Shown one piece after another: positions 53,866 to 63,087 of a stretch of DNA of 64,000 bases; within the stretch, counting starts at the first letter, position 1, and each line of letters opens with the position of its first letter. Source of the stretch: Vibrio sp. J1-1 (GTDB lineage Bacteria; Pseudomonadota; Gammaproteobacteria; Enterobacterales; Vibrionaceae); assembly GCF_021728395.1 (NCBI RefSeq), contig NZ_JAKKCM010000002.1, positions 248,001 through 312,000 of the forward strand, read 5' to 3'. The notes below the pieces were generated by a model, which was not told where the DNA came from, searched no databases, and was given only the letters and a program-made list of their open reading frames with translations. Made by a program: the position numbers and the translations under genes.

Positions 53866-55320
53866 ATGGACGGAGCATTGATAGGAATTGTGATTGGCAT
53901 CATTGCCATGATGGGGATGATCGTAAAAACGCGTATCCCAGTAGCACTTGCAATGGTTATTGCCAGCATCATCATGGGATTGTTTGCTGGAATGGCCCCA
54001 ACTGACCTAATTAACGCGATCAAAGCTGGCTTCGGCGGCGTTCTAGGTGGTATCGGCCTAATCATCGCATTTGGCGTGATCATGGGGGCGTGTTTTGAGC
54101 GCTCTGGCGCTGCGGTTCGCATGGCGAAAACCTTCGTGAAGATCTGTGGTAAAGGTCGTGAGGATCTTGCGCTTGGTTTTACCGGCGTACTCGTGGCAAT
54201 CCCTGTATTTTGTGATTCTGCGTACATCATTTTACACTCTCTCGTTCGCGCAATTTCACGTGACACAGGTAAATCAGCCGTTGGTTTAGGTGTCACTCTT
54301 GCTCTAGGTCTACTGATCACGCACGCACTTGTACCACCAACACCTGGCCCAGTGGCTGTTGCTGGTATTCTTGGCGTAGATCTTGGGGAGTACATGCTTT
54401 GGGGTCTGATGGTATCAATCCCTATGATGCTGCTATCGATGATCTACATCCGCCGTGTAGGTAATGAATACTACCGCGTACCAAACGGTGAAACTTGGAT
54501 CACGAACCAGGCAGATTGGGCAAACCTAGAGAAAGTAAAAGCGACAGACGACAAAGAACTACCAGGTAACTTCTTATCTTTCGGTCCTATTCTGATCCCT
54601 ATCGCACTTATCCTAATCAACACGTTAGTTGGCAAAGGTGATTCAGCTCTACACACGGTTCTTTCTTTACTGGGTAACCCTGTGGTTGCGGTTGGTCTAG
54701 GTGTGCTGATGGCGCTTTATGGCCTGACTCGTAAGATTGAGCGTAAAGATATGGTTGGTTCAATGGATGATGCGTTATCTACAACAGGCTTAATCCTTGT
54801 AGTAACAGGTTGTGGCGGCGCAATGGGTGCAGTACTAAAAGCATCAGGTGCTGGTCCTCAGGTTGCCGAAGCTATTGCTAATAGCGGTATTCCACCACTA
54901 CTAGTACCATTGGCAATCGCATCAATGCTTCGCCTGATTCAAGGTTCAGCAACAGCGTCTATGATGGTTGCGGCTACAATGACTTTACCTCTAGTAGAGA
55001 CGTTAGGTCTAGATCCAGTATTTGTTGCACTAGCTTGTGCGGTAGGCCCTGTTGGCTTCTCTCACCTAAATGACTCTTACTTCCACATCATCAACCGTAC
55101 GCTAGGTATTACTGAGCTTACAGATCAATTGAAGATTTGGACTGTATCGTCAACGATTGCATGGGCGATCGGTGCGTCAATCATCATGGTACTAAACTTA
55201 GTGTTTGGTAAAGGTGGTACCTTCATCGACCCACTAGTACCAATCGCTGTACTTGCAGCCGTTATTATTGCGGTAAAAATCAAAAGTAGTAAAACAAACT
55301 CACTAGAGTCGATTGCATAA
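53866..55320 (+). CDS. GntP-family sugar acid permease
   Basis: A 484-residue membrane protein with about twelve segments, belonging to the gluconate:H+ symporter (GntP) family: GLIIAFGVIMGACFERSGAA, LLITHALVPPTPGP and RLIQGSATASMMVAATM are family signatures. It takes the place of YgbN in E. coli and presumably imports threonate or erythronate. It is 162 bp beyond otnI, so it may have an extra promoter, and ends in a strong terminator. Confidence 0.9.
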   Translation: MDGALIGIVIGIIAMMGMIVKTRIPVALAMVIASIIMGLFAGMAPTDLINAIKAGFGGVLGGIGLIIAFGVIMGACFERSGAAVRMAKTFVKICGKGREDLALGFTGVLVAIPVFCDSAYIILHSLVRAISRDTGKSAVGLGVTLALGLLITHALVPPTPGPVAVAGILGVDLGEYMLWGLMVSIPMMLLSMIYIRRVGNEYYRVPNGETWITNQADWANLEKVKATDDKELPGNFLSFGPILIPIALILINTLVGKGDSALHTVLSLLGNPVVAVGLGVLMALYGLTRKIERKDMVGSMDDALSTTGLILVVTGCGGAMGAVLKASGAGPQVAEAIANSGIPPLLVPLAIASMLRLIQGSATASMMVAATMTLPLVETLGLDPVFVALACAVGPVGFSHLNDSYFHIINRTLGITELTDQLKIWTVSSTIAWAIGASIIMVLNLVFGKGGTFIDPLVPIAVLAAVIIAVKIKSSKTNSLESIA

Positions 55321-55344
55321 CATAAAAAATAAGCAATAAATCCA

Positions 55345-55381
55345 GAAACCCATATTGGAAATTTCAATATGGGTTTCTTTA
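55345..55381 (+). terminator. Terminator after the GntP permease
   Basis: GAAACCCATATTG / CAATATGGGTTTC is a perfect thirteen-pair stem around GAAATTT, followed by a T-rich stretch. Confidence 0.85.
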
Positions 55382-55425
55382 TTACCTTTGTATAGTTTAA
55401 AAGACTATTGTTTCAGGAGAATAAA

Positions 55426-56592
55426 ATGAAAGTGGTGATTGCCCCAGATTCATTTAAAGAGAGCTTGACCGCTAAGCAAGTCAGCGATGCGATTAAAAGA
55501 GGGTTAAAGCGCGTCTGGAAAGATGCCGAATTCGTCACTATACCAGTAGCCGATGGTGGAGAAGGGACTGTTCAAGCGTTAATTGATGCAACTCAAGGTG
55601 AACTAGTTGTTGTCTCAGTGAAAGGACCGCTAGGTACTGAAATAAACGCTCATTACGGTATCCTTGGAGATCGTGAAACCGCTGTGATCGAAATGGCTGA
55701 AGCAAGCGGTTTGCATCTTGTTCCACAAGAACTACGAGATCCTAAAAGGACTAGTAGCTTTGGCACAGGTCAACTGATTCTTGATGCACTAGATAAAGGT
55801 ATTCAGCGTTTTATCATTGGATTAGGTGGCAGTGCAACGAATGATGGGGGCATTGGTATGCTCGCCGCACTGGGTGTGAGGTTTTTAAATCAAGCCGGTG
55901 AGGAAATTACACCTGATGGCGCTGGATTGGTTGAGTTAGTATCCATCGATCACTCTACTCTTGATGCACGCTTAGCAGAGTGTGACTTTTTGGTGGCATG
56001 CGACGTGGACAACCCTTTGTGCGGAGAAGAGGGGGCGTCTAAAGTATTCGGGCCACAAAAAGGTGCTACTAAAGAAGATATAGAACTATTAGATGGCGCT
56101 TTGAAAAAATTTGGAGAGCTAACGGAACAGGTCATGGGAAGACATGTTTTGACGGAAAAAGGTGCTGGTGCTGCTGGCGGAATGGGGGCAGCATTAATGG
56201 GCTTTCTATCCTCAAGTATGAAACCGGGTATAGAGATAGTTTTAGATACAGTCAAGCTATCAGAACATGTCTCGGATGCTGATATCGTTTTCACTGGTGA
56301 AGGGAGAATCGACCAACAAACTATACATGGTAAAACTCCGATGGGCGTCGCGAAAGTAGCGAAGCAATTTGATCTTCCAGTCATTGCGCTTGCAGGGTGC
56401 ACTGGGGAAAACTATCAAGCAGTTTACGAGTGTGGCATTGATGCGGTGTTTGTATGCGTTTCACGTGCGATGAGCCTACCAGAAGCGTTAGAGGAAGCTG
56501 ATATCAACTTGGAAAACCTTGCGGAAAATGTCGCAAGATTAAGTAATTTATCGATGTTATCTCAAACACAAGTAACGCTCAGCAAAAAATAA
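55426..56592 (+). CDS. Glycerate kinase (GlxK/GarK family)
   Basis: A 388-residue type 1 glycerate kinase: start MKVVIAPDSFKESLTAKQVS, VADGGEGT near 48, the LGGSATNDGGIGMLAALG loop near 128 and TGEGRIDQQTIHGKTP. It makes 2-phosphoglycerate (or 3-phosphoglycerate) from D-glycerate with ATP. CAGGAGA precedes the ATG at 55426. The gene lies beyond the permease terminator, so it may be separately expressed. Threonate catabolism itself does not need it, so the cluster probably also handles glycerate. Confidence 0.92.
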   Translation: MKVVIAPDSFKESLTAKQVSDAIKRGLKRVWKDAEFVTIPVADGGEGTVQALIDATQGELVVVSVKGPLGTEINAHYGILGDRETAVIEMAEASGLHLVPQELRDPKRTSSFGTGQLILDALDKGIQRFIIGLGGSATNDGGIGMLAALGVRFLNQAGEEITPDGAGLVELVSIDHSTLDARLAECDFLVACDVDNPLCGEEGASKVFGPQKGATKEDIELLDGALKKFGELTEQVMGRHVLTEKGAGAAGGMGAALMGFLSSSMKPGIEIVLDTVKLSEHVSDADIVFTGEGRIDQQTIHGKTPMGVAKVAKQFDLPVIALAGCTGENYQAVYECGIDAVFVCVSRAMSLPEALEEADINLENLAENVARLSNLSMLSQTQVTLSKK

Positions 56593-56707
56593 AAACGGTT
56601 TGTTTTTCAGCTTCAGTAAACTAAGGCTACGTTTGATCATTTTTACTTTAATCACTAATACTTACTGAATATTGACTTAAGCCCAGAAGTCTAGGGAAGG
56701 AAGTATT

Positions 56708-58798
56708 GTGAAGAAACTGCGTATTAGCTCATGCTCTTTAAACCAGACTCCAATGGACTGGAGTGGAAACCTGCATAACATTCAGAAAGCAATCAATAGA
56801 GCGCATGAAGCCGGTGCGGAGCTTCTTATTACGCCAGAGTTGTGCATTTCTGGTTATGGTTGTGAAGATTTTTTCCATAGTCCTCATGTCTCTGAGCGGG
56901 CGCTTAAAAGTGTTTTCGACCTACTACCATCGATTCCAGCTAGTATGGCGGTGTCGGTTGGCTTGCCCGTGATGATCAACAATCGTGTTTACAATGGGGT
57001 TGCGCTGCTTACGCGTGAGGGCATTCAAGGCATCTCTCTAAAGCGTAATTTAGCCGCGAATGGTCTTCATTATGAGCAACGTTGGTTTACGCCATGGACT
57101 CGAGGTAAACACGCGACGGTGATACTCAAAGAGGGGACACCACCTGTGCGTGTTGGTAATCTGGTTTACAGCGTTAACGGTGTCAAAGTAGGCTTTGAAA
57201 TCTGCGAGGATGCCTGGGTTGCCGACCGAACTTCGGAACGTTTCTTCAATCAAGGTGTAGAAGTCATTGCGAACCCAAGCGCGAGTCACTTTGCGATTGG
57301 CAAATCACTGACTCGTAAGCGACTGGTGGAAGAGTCGAGCCGCGTATATTCAGCATGTTATGTGTATTCCAACCTATCTGGTTGTGAATCTGGGCGGGCT
57401 ATTTATGATGCAGGTGTGATGATTGCGGTTGATGGCAGCTTGGTTGCTAAAGGCGAACGGTTTCATATGAGCGATGTGGAGGTCGTTACAGCAGATGTCG
57501 ATTTAGCCCGCAGTCAGATTGGTCAAATTAATAACAGTCAGCGTTATTATGAAACGCATGACTTTGATACAGAGGCGGTCATCAAAGTCATACTTGGTCA
57601 ATCTCCTAACTCTCCCAAGTTGCATGTACCGCCGCTAAATCAGCCTTGGGAAGACAGTGAACACCTAGAACATGAAGAAGCACTGCGTGCGATTGCGATA
57701 GGTTTACGTGATTGGCTTAGAAAAACACATACTGGCGGCTACGCCCTCTCTCTTAGCGGAGGCGCGGATTCTGCATTAGTTGCAAGTGCTGTTTATACAG
57801 CCGTTATCCTGGAATTGTGGGAGCTGGTTACCAAAACAGAGAAAGGTGACGAGTGTTTATTGCCTGTTCATCTGCGTCAATTTTTGACCGAAGATAAAAT
57901 ATGTAAATTCAAACAGGTGGGGGCCACAGACAAGCTTGAGAAATTAGTCAGGGATACGGCGTCGGCAATAATGGTGAACATGTTAACCACCGCGTATCAG
58001 GCCAGTGCGAACAGTGGTTCCGTTACTCATACCGCGGCGCAAAAAGTGGCGGAGTCATTTGGGGCGAAATTTCTTAACCTGAGTGTTGCCGAGGTGGTGA
58101 AGAATTACGAGTCGATGATATCAAAAGCAACCAACCTAGATCTCAATTGGGATGATCATGATATCGCGCTACAAAACATTCAGGCACGAGTGCGCTCACC
58201 AAGTATCTGGTTCATTGCGAATCTTGAAAATAAACTGCTGCTGACGACGAGTAATATGTCGGAAGGGGCGGTAGGCTACTGCACAATGGATGGTGACTCT
58301 TCCGGTGTACTAGCGCCTATCTCTGGTGTCACTAAAAGCCGAATTCTCAAGCTACTGGTATGGCTAGAGCAAAAAGGATTTTATTGCACTGGTAATCACA
58401 TCATGAAGTTAGAGGCGCTGTCTTACATCAACAATCAACGTCCAACGGCCGAGCTGCGCCCCGAAGAACAAAGTGATGAAGAGGATTTGATGCCTTATGA
58501 TGTGCTCGATCGTATGGTCTTTTTGACGTTAGAATCCGGTATGTCACCAAGTGATATTTTTGAGGTGATGACTGAAGAATTTGAACTCGTCGACAAGCAA
58601 ACCATGGCCACATATATCGTCAAATTTTTTAAGTTGCTGTTTCGCAATCAATGGAAACGCGACCGTCAGGCTCCGGGTTTTCATATCGAACTCAATAGTT
58701 TGGATCCAAAAACCTATAAACGCTTTCCGCTTTTGAGTTCTGGATACCAAGAGGAGCTAGCCTTCATCGAGAATCATTGCGGGACGAAAGACTGCTAA
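56708..58798 (+). CDS. nadE: Glutamine-dependent NAD+ synthetase
   Basis: A 696-residue two-domain enzyme. The N-terminal nitrilase-fold glutaminase has Glu44 in TPELCISGY, Lys112 in SLKRNLA and Cys166 in GFEICEDAW. The C-terminal synthetase carries the SGGADS ATP loop at 350-355 and SNMSEGAVGY. It amidates nicotinate adenine dinucleotide to NAD with glutamine as ammonia source. The GTG start follows GGGAAGGAAG. It appears monocistronic, convergent with the radical SAM gene. Confidence 0.93.
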   Translation: MKKLRISSCSLNQTPMDWSGNLHNIQKAINRAHEAGAELLITPELCISGYGCEDFFHSPHVSERALKSVFDLLPSIPASMAVSVGLPVMINNRVYNGVALLTREGIQGISLKRNLAANGLHYEQRWFTPWTRGKHATVILKEGTPPVRVGNLVYSVNGVKVGFEICEDAWVADRTSERFFNQGVEVIANPSASHFAIGKSLTRKRLVEESSRVYSACYVYSNLSGCESGRAIYDAGVMIAVDGSLVAKGERFHMSDVEVVTADVDLARSQIGQINNSQRYYETHDFDTEAVIKVILGQSPNSPKLHVPPLNQPWEDSEHLEHEEALRAIAIGLRDWLRKTHTGGYALSLSGGADSALVASAVYTAVILELWELVTKTEKGDECLLPVHLRQFLTEDKICKFKQVGATDKLEKLVRDTASAIMVNMLTTAYQASANSGSVTHTAAQKVAESFGAKFLNLSVAEVVKNYESMISKATNLDLNWDDHDIALQNIQARVRSPSIWFIANLENKLLLTTSNMSEGAVGYCTMDGDSSGVLAPISGVTKSRILKLLVWLEQKGFYCTGNHIMKLEALSYINNQRPTAELRPEEQSDEEDLMPYDVLDRMVFLTLESGMSPSDIFEVMTEEFELVDKQTMATYIVKFFKLLFRNQWKRDRQAPGFHIELNSLDPKTYKRFPLLSSGYQEELAFIENHCGTKDC

Positions 58799-58926
58799 CG
58801 TAATCCCATATCGTTTGTAACAGCTATCTCGCTTTGCCTTTTTGCTCTGATAGTGGGATCGGCTTTAACTGGCTGGGCTCAGGTATTGTTTTTAAGTGGT
58901 AATGTTGCAATTTTTAGATTCGTAAA

Positions 58927-60015
58927 TCACCGCCGATGTATAGCGACAGGGATACGTCTAGGACCAAAGTTTTCTCTTGCTCCTGCAAACCGTCCAGGCA
59001 CTTTGTGGCCACAGTGATTACAATGGCCAGTGTCGTCTAAATGGTATTCACCGAGTTGATACCAATCTCTCTCAATGATCGGTTTACCACAGGCTGGACA
59101 ATAGGTAGCGTCGGAATTTGGATTGTGAACGTTGCCACAATAAACAAAGTGTAAACCGTGCGAAAGGGCTATATCCCGGGCTCGCAATAAGGTGCTCAGC
59201 GGGGTTCTGCCTTTGTCTAGCATTTTGAAATCTGGGTGGAAGGCACTGAAATGCAGTGGAATATCTGGTCCCAGATGTTCAAAGATCCATTGGCACATGG
59301 CGTTGAGCTCAGCGTCACTGTCATTTTCACCAGGAATGAGAAGAGTGGTGATTTCGAACCACACGTCGGTTTCATTTTTCAGATACAGCAATGTATCGAG
59401 AACAGGTTGCAGGTGACCGTGACATATCTTGTGATAGAAATGCTCAGTGAAGCCTTTCAAGTCGATATTCGCGGCATCCATATGACGGTAGAACTCTTCT
59501 CTTGGCTCTTCACATATGTAACCAGCGCTCACAGCAACACTTTTCAAACCAAGATCATGAGCTGCGATAGCCGCATCGATGGCGTACTCCATAAATACAA
59601 CCGGATCGTTGTAAGTAAACGCTAAGCTTTTACAACCGTATTTTAAGGCTGTTTGTGCCAACTCTTCCGGCATTGCAGCATCGCATAAGGTGTCAAATTC
59701 GCGCGACTTACTGATATCCCAATTCTGACAGAATTGGCAACTAAGGTTACATCCGGCAGTACCGAAACTCAGAACACTTGAACCAGGATAGAAGTGGTTG
59801 AGCGGTTTTTTCTCTATGGGATCGATGCAGAATCCCGATGAACGTCCGTAACTGGTCAGGACGATTTCTCCCTGCCTATGCATACGTACGAAACAGGCGC
59901 CGCGCTTTCCTTCTCGCAATGTGCATTTGCGTGGACACACATCACAACATACGCGACCGTCTTCTAGCTTATGCCAGTAGCGAGTTGGGAAAAAATTGGG
60001 AGGAGAGGTTTGCAT
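58927..60015 (-). CDS. amrS: AmmeMemoRadiSam system radical SAM enzyme
   Basis: A 362-residue radical SAM protein: the [4Fe-4S] cysteines Cys89, Cys93 and Cys96 in GTAGCNLSCQFCQNWD, preceded by a Cys-rich N-terminal part (CCDVCPRKC) and followed at the C-terminus by a zinc-ribbon-like CPACG...CNHCG. This is the PflA-like AmrS family. It diverges from the MEMO and AMMECR1 homologues, completing the three-part system. The chemical reaction is unknown. Confidence 0.9.
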   Translation of the reverse strand: MQTSPPNFFPTRYWHKLEDGRVCCDVCPRKCTLREGKRGACFVRMHRQGEIVLTSYGRSSGFCIDPIEKKPLNHFYPGSSVLSFGTAGCNLSCQFCQNWDISKSREFDTLCDAAMPEELAQTALKYGCKSLAFTYNDPVVFMEYAIDAAIAAHDLGLKSVAVSAGYICEEPREEFYRHMDAANIDLKGFTEHFYHKICHGHLQPVLDTLLYLKNETDVWFEITTLLIPGENDSDAELNAMCQWIFEHLGPDIPLHFSAFHPDFKMLDKGRTPLSTLLRARDIALSHGLHFVYCGNVHNPNSDATYCPACGKPIIERDWYQLGEYHLDDTGHCNHCGHKVPGRFAGARENFGPRRIPVAIHRR

Positions 60016-60079
60016 AGTGAATTCACTCTCTAATGACCTACACTAAAAGTATAGTTGATGCCATACGAGTAGGAATGTA

Positions 60080-60883
60080 ATGAAATATCGGGAAGCCGCG
60101 GTGGCCGGAAGATTTTATCCCGCAACAGCACATGAACTCACAAGCCAGCTAGCCGGTTATTTCTCCGAGCAAGCACTGTTTAATGATATTCCAAAGGCAC
60201 TGATCGTACCCCATGCAGGCTACTTTTATTCCGGTGAAGTGGCTGCTAAGGCTTATCGTCTCCTATGTAATAGCACGGATAATTATTCTCGTGTTGTGTT
60301 GCTCGGGCCAAGCCATCATGTCGCATTAGAGGGGTGTGCAGTTCCGGACAGTGATGTGTTTCTTACCCCGACGGGAGAAGTAATGATAGATCGTGAGGGG
60401 CTTGAGGATTTGCTGTCGCAAGATCTAGTCACCACGTCAGATCAAGCTCACCATTGGGAGCACTCTTTAGAGGTGCAACTTCCTTTCCTGCAATATTGTC
60501 TTGATGATTTTACGCTTTTACCGATAGTCGTGGGACGCGACTTGCAAGGATACGTTAAGCGCATATTAGAAGCAGTCACAAAAACGCCGAACACTCTGAT
60601 TGTGGTAAGCAGTGATCTTAGCCATTACCATCCTTACACTGAAGCCAATGAGATTGATACCGATACTATTCAGCGTGTTTTGTCGTTCGGCAGTAATATT
60701 CATCCGAAAAGAGCCTGTGGCTGCAATGCGATCAATGGCTTGCTAGACTTCGCCAAGGAACAGCACTGGGAGATCAAGTGTATCAATTATACCAACTCAG
60801 GAGATGTGATGGCTCATCATGAAAATCGCGCCCCAGAACCGTCCGAAGGAGTTGTTGGTTATGCTAGCTTCATCTTGTATTGA
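60080..60883 (+). CDS. amrB: AmmeMemoRadiSam system protein B (MEMO1 family)
   Basis: A 267-residue MEMO homologue related to class III nonhaem iron dioxygenases: YREAAVAGRFYP near the start, HAGYFYSGEVAA, GPSHHVALEGC, EHSLEVQLPFLQ and VVSSDLSHYHP hold the metal-site histidines and the catalytic-type cysteine ACGCNA. Human MEMO1 binds iron or copper; the bacterial role is unproven. The next gene overlaps it by 23 bases. Confidence 0.92.
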   Translation: MKYREAAVAGRFYPATAHELTSQLAGYFSEQALFNDIPKALIVPHAGYFYSGEVAAKAYRLLCNSTDNYSRVVLLGPSHHVALEGCAVPDSDVFLTPTGEVMIDREGLEDLLSQDLVTTSDQAHHWEHSLEVQLPFLQYCLDDFTLLPIVVGRDLQGYVKRILEAVTKTPNTLIVVSSDLSHYHPYTEANEIDTDTIQRVLSFGSNIHPKRACGCNAINGLLDFAKEQHWEIKCINYTNSGDVMAHHENRAPEPSEGVVGYASFILY

Positions 60884-61439
60884 ATTAAGTCAGGCGGCTA
60901 AAACGCGCCTTTTACAAATGGTTTGGCAGGTTCTTGATGAAGCGCTCAGAGGGAATGGGTTGTACCTTCCGCCAGAACCAGATCTTAAAGAGTTACTCAA
61001 GCCTGCTGCTTGTTTTGTTACGTTACAGTATCACGGAAAATTGCGCGGCTGTATTGGGTCTTTACAAGCGAATGAGCCACTGTGGCTCAACGTCTGCAAA
61101 AATGCATACTCCAGTGGTTTTAAGGATTCACGGTTTCCGCCCGTTACATTGAGTGATCGTGCTGGGTTGAGTGTCGATATTTCCGTGTTATCAGAACTGG
61201 TTCCCTTAAAAAATCACGGTGAAGCGACTTTGTTAGCAACCTTACGTCCCAGTATTGATGGATTGTTATTGGAGGATGATTGGCACCGAGCGGTGTTTCT
61301 GCCTTCTGTGTGGGAAGTCGTATCAAGTCCGGAGCAGTTCCTTCTTGAATTAAAGCGTAAAGGAGGGTGGCCAGACACTTACTGGAACGAAGACATCGTT
61401 ATTCATCATTTCACAACAACTGTGATCTCTGAAATATAG
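60861..61439 (+). CDS. amrA: AmmeMemoRadiSam system protein A (AMMECR1 family)
   Basis: A 192-residue AMMECR1-domain protein with the invariant LRGCIG motif in YHGKLRGCIGSLQAN and the following SSGFKDSRFPPV. The ATG at 60861, nine bases after GGAG, gives the family's usual start; an ATG at 60819 lies deeper inside the MEMO gene. The overlap with the MEMO gene implies coupled translation and joint function. The molecular activity is unknown. Confidence 0.9.
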   Translation: MLASSCIELSQAAKTRLLQMVWQVLDEALRGNGLYLPPEPDLKELLKPAACFVTLQYHGKLRGCIGSLQANEPLWLNVCKNAYSSGFKDSRFPPVTLSDRAGLSVDISVLSELVPLKNHGEATLLATLRPSIDGLLLEDDWHRAVFLPSVWEVVSSPEQFLLELKRKGGWPDTYWNEDIVIHHFTTTVISEI

Positions 61440-61473
61440 TTTTATCTCTGCATTATAGTTTTAGCCGCTCGCT

Positions 61474-62079
61474 CTATTTCTGACTTTGCAAAGCGTGAGT
61501 CGGGTAGCGGTTGATCACATTTTCTAATGTCATAACCCCAAACATGATCTTTCTGACAAAGGACTCGGAACTGCCCACAAAGTAGAAATGAGGGTGTTTA
61601 GACCATATTCGTTGTAGCTTTTTGTCCAGTTTAGCTGCTTGATCCAGAGACTCATATCTGGTTGGGTTGTTACTGCTGATGTCTTGGCCAGATACCGCAG
61701 CAGACTCAAAAAAGATCACGGCATCATATCGCTCAAGTTCTTTCTCGAATGTAGAGTTTATTTGCTTAAAGAAATCACTCTCCGAGTTAGGCCAGTATGC
61801 GAGGCCATCAAGTGTGCCACGGTCACAGACTAATAATTTATCCGGATGCTGTACCTTATGGATTTCTTCGAGGTTTTTTTGCAGTTGGAAAATAGTCTTT
61901 TGCACCATCTTAATACTTTGTTCATTTTCAGAGCGCGCGACGCCGCCAGAGAAAAGCAAAGTGGCCGCTTCAGGAACAACCACGATCTGCTCTCTAAGCT
62001 CTCTGCGAAATAAATCCAATGCAGTGGTTTTCCCACCACCAGGACCACCAGTTACCACAACTTGTAGTTGCTTTTTCAT
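61474..62079 (-). CDS. P-loop NTPase (AAA_28 type)
   Basis: A 201-residue protein with Walker A GGPGGGKTT at residues 11-19 and LLVCDRGTLDGLAYW as Walker B and following loop. It resembles the AAA_28 ATPase/kinase family found in bacteria and in eukaryotic TRPL-translocation-defect proteins. Substrate unknown. It is convergent with amrA and upstream of nothing obvious; the phosphatase gene lies 150 bp further on the same strand. Confidence 0.78.
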   Translation of the reverse strand: MKKQLQVVVTGGPGGGKTTALDLFRRELREQIVVVPEAATLLFSGGVARSENEQSIKMVQKTIFQLQKNLEEIHKVQHPDKLLVCDRGTLDGLAYWPNSESDFFKQINSTFEKELERYDAVIFFESAAVSGQDISSNNPTRYESLDQAAKLDKKLQRIWSKHPHFYFVGSSESFVRKIMFGVMTLENVINRYPTHALQSQK

Positions 62080-62231
62080 CCTGACCTCTGACTTTAAGTA
62101 GTGCGTTGATATTTAAAGCATAGTCAAAAAAGAAACAACGTTAGGTAATGTTAGGTTTAATAAATGGCTGGCTCGGTAAACCACATACAAATATTTCTGA
62201 CTCTGTGAATTATGTGCACTGTCGGTGTTGT

Positions 62232-62990
62232 CTAAATAACCTCGAACTCAAGTCGCTTATTATCATGCATATTGATTGAGTGCATTTCGATGGATCCTGG
62301 ATGGAACTCGCACAAAGTAATACGTGGGTCTGGGATAAAGTTGTTCGCACTGTAACCTGCGCCAGTATCAATAAATAACTTATTTTTCTTAATTTTGGGG
62401 CTGTTTAACGGGGTATGGCCGGACACAACAAAATCAACATTATCAATATGCTTACCTGTACTTCTTAAAATATCATCCCGACCCCAAAGCATGGTCTTAA
62501 TAGATTCTTTATCTACGGACTTTTCGTCGGGTGGCCATAGAGTAAACGGATACTCGGCATGCAGTACCCCAATAAGCCACTGGTTGACTTCCAAACTGAG
62601 CGTCAGACTATAGAACGAAGCAACGGTTTCTCTGGCAGTTTCTTTTTCGGCTTGCGTTAAGGATAACCACCATTCGCCACCATTCATCATCCACATGGAC
62701 TTTCTGTAAGGGTCTTGATCGAATCTTTCCAAAATAAAGCTGTCGTGATTTCCCAGGACGGGAAAGAACCATTTTTCTCTCGCGAGGTTTAAACATCGTA
62801 ATGAGTCATTACCTCGATCGGTTAAATCACCAACCGAGAATACGCGATCTCGATATTTGTCGAAGTGGAGCACCTTTAACGCATGAATAAACAGTTCGAA
62901 ATTACCATGAATATCACCAACAAACAGATCTTTTCCCAACGTATTTCGGGAGAAGCGAGTATGTAATGGTAAGTCAGACGGACTGCTCAT
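62232..62990 (-). CDS. Metallophosphoesterase, PrpA/PrpB-like phosphoprotein phosphatase
   Basis: A protein of about 252 residues with the PPP metal motifs FVGDIHG, SVGDLTDRG and LGNHD and a later VVSGHTPLNSP. This is the signature of bacterial Ser/Thr-type phosphatases such as PrpA. The ATG at 62990 is preferred to an upstream GTG. Physiological substrate unknown. It belongs to the same strand as the P-loop NTPase, so a shared transcript is possible. Confidence 0.85.
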   Translation of the reverse strand: MSSPSDLPLHTRFSRNTLGKDLFVGDIHGNFELFIHALKVLHFDKYRDRVFSVGDLTDRGNDSLRCLNLAREKWFFPVLGNHDSFILERFDQDPYRKSMWMMNGGEWWLSLTQAEKETARETVASFYSLTLSLEVNQWLIGVLHAEYPFTLWPPDEKSVDKESIKTMLWGRDDILRSTGKHIDNVDFVVSGHTPLNSPKIKKNKLFIDTGAGYSANNFIPDPRITLCEFHPGSIEMHSINMHDNKRLEFEVI

Positions 62991-63087
62991 GATCACTAGC
63001 TTACTTATATCAGCGATACCTTACTCAAGAATAGCACAGGCTAAAAAAGGGCAGTTTGCACTTGTAAGTCGTCGCTTTAGAGCGTCG

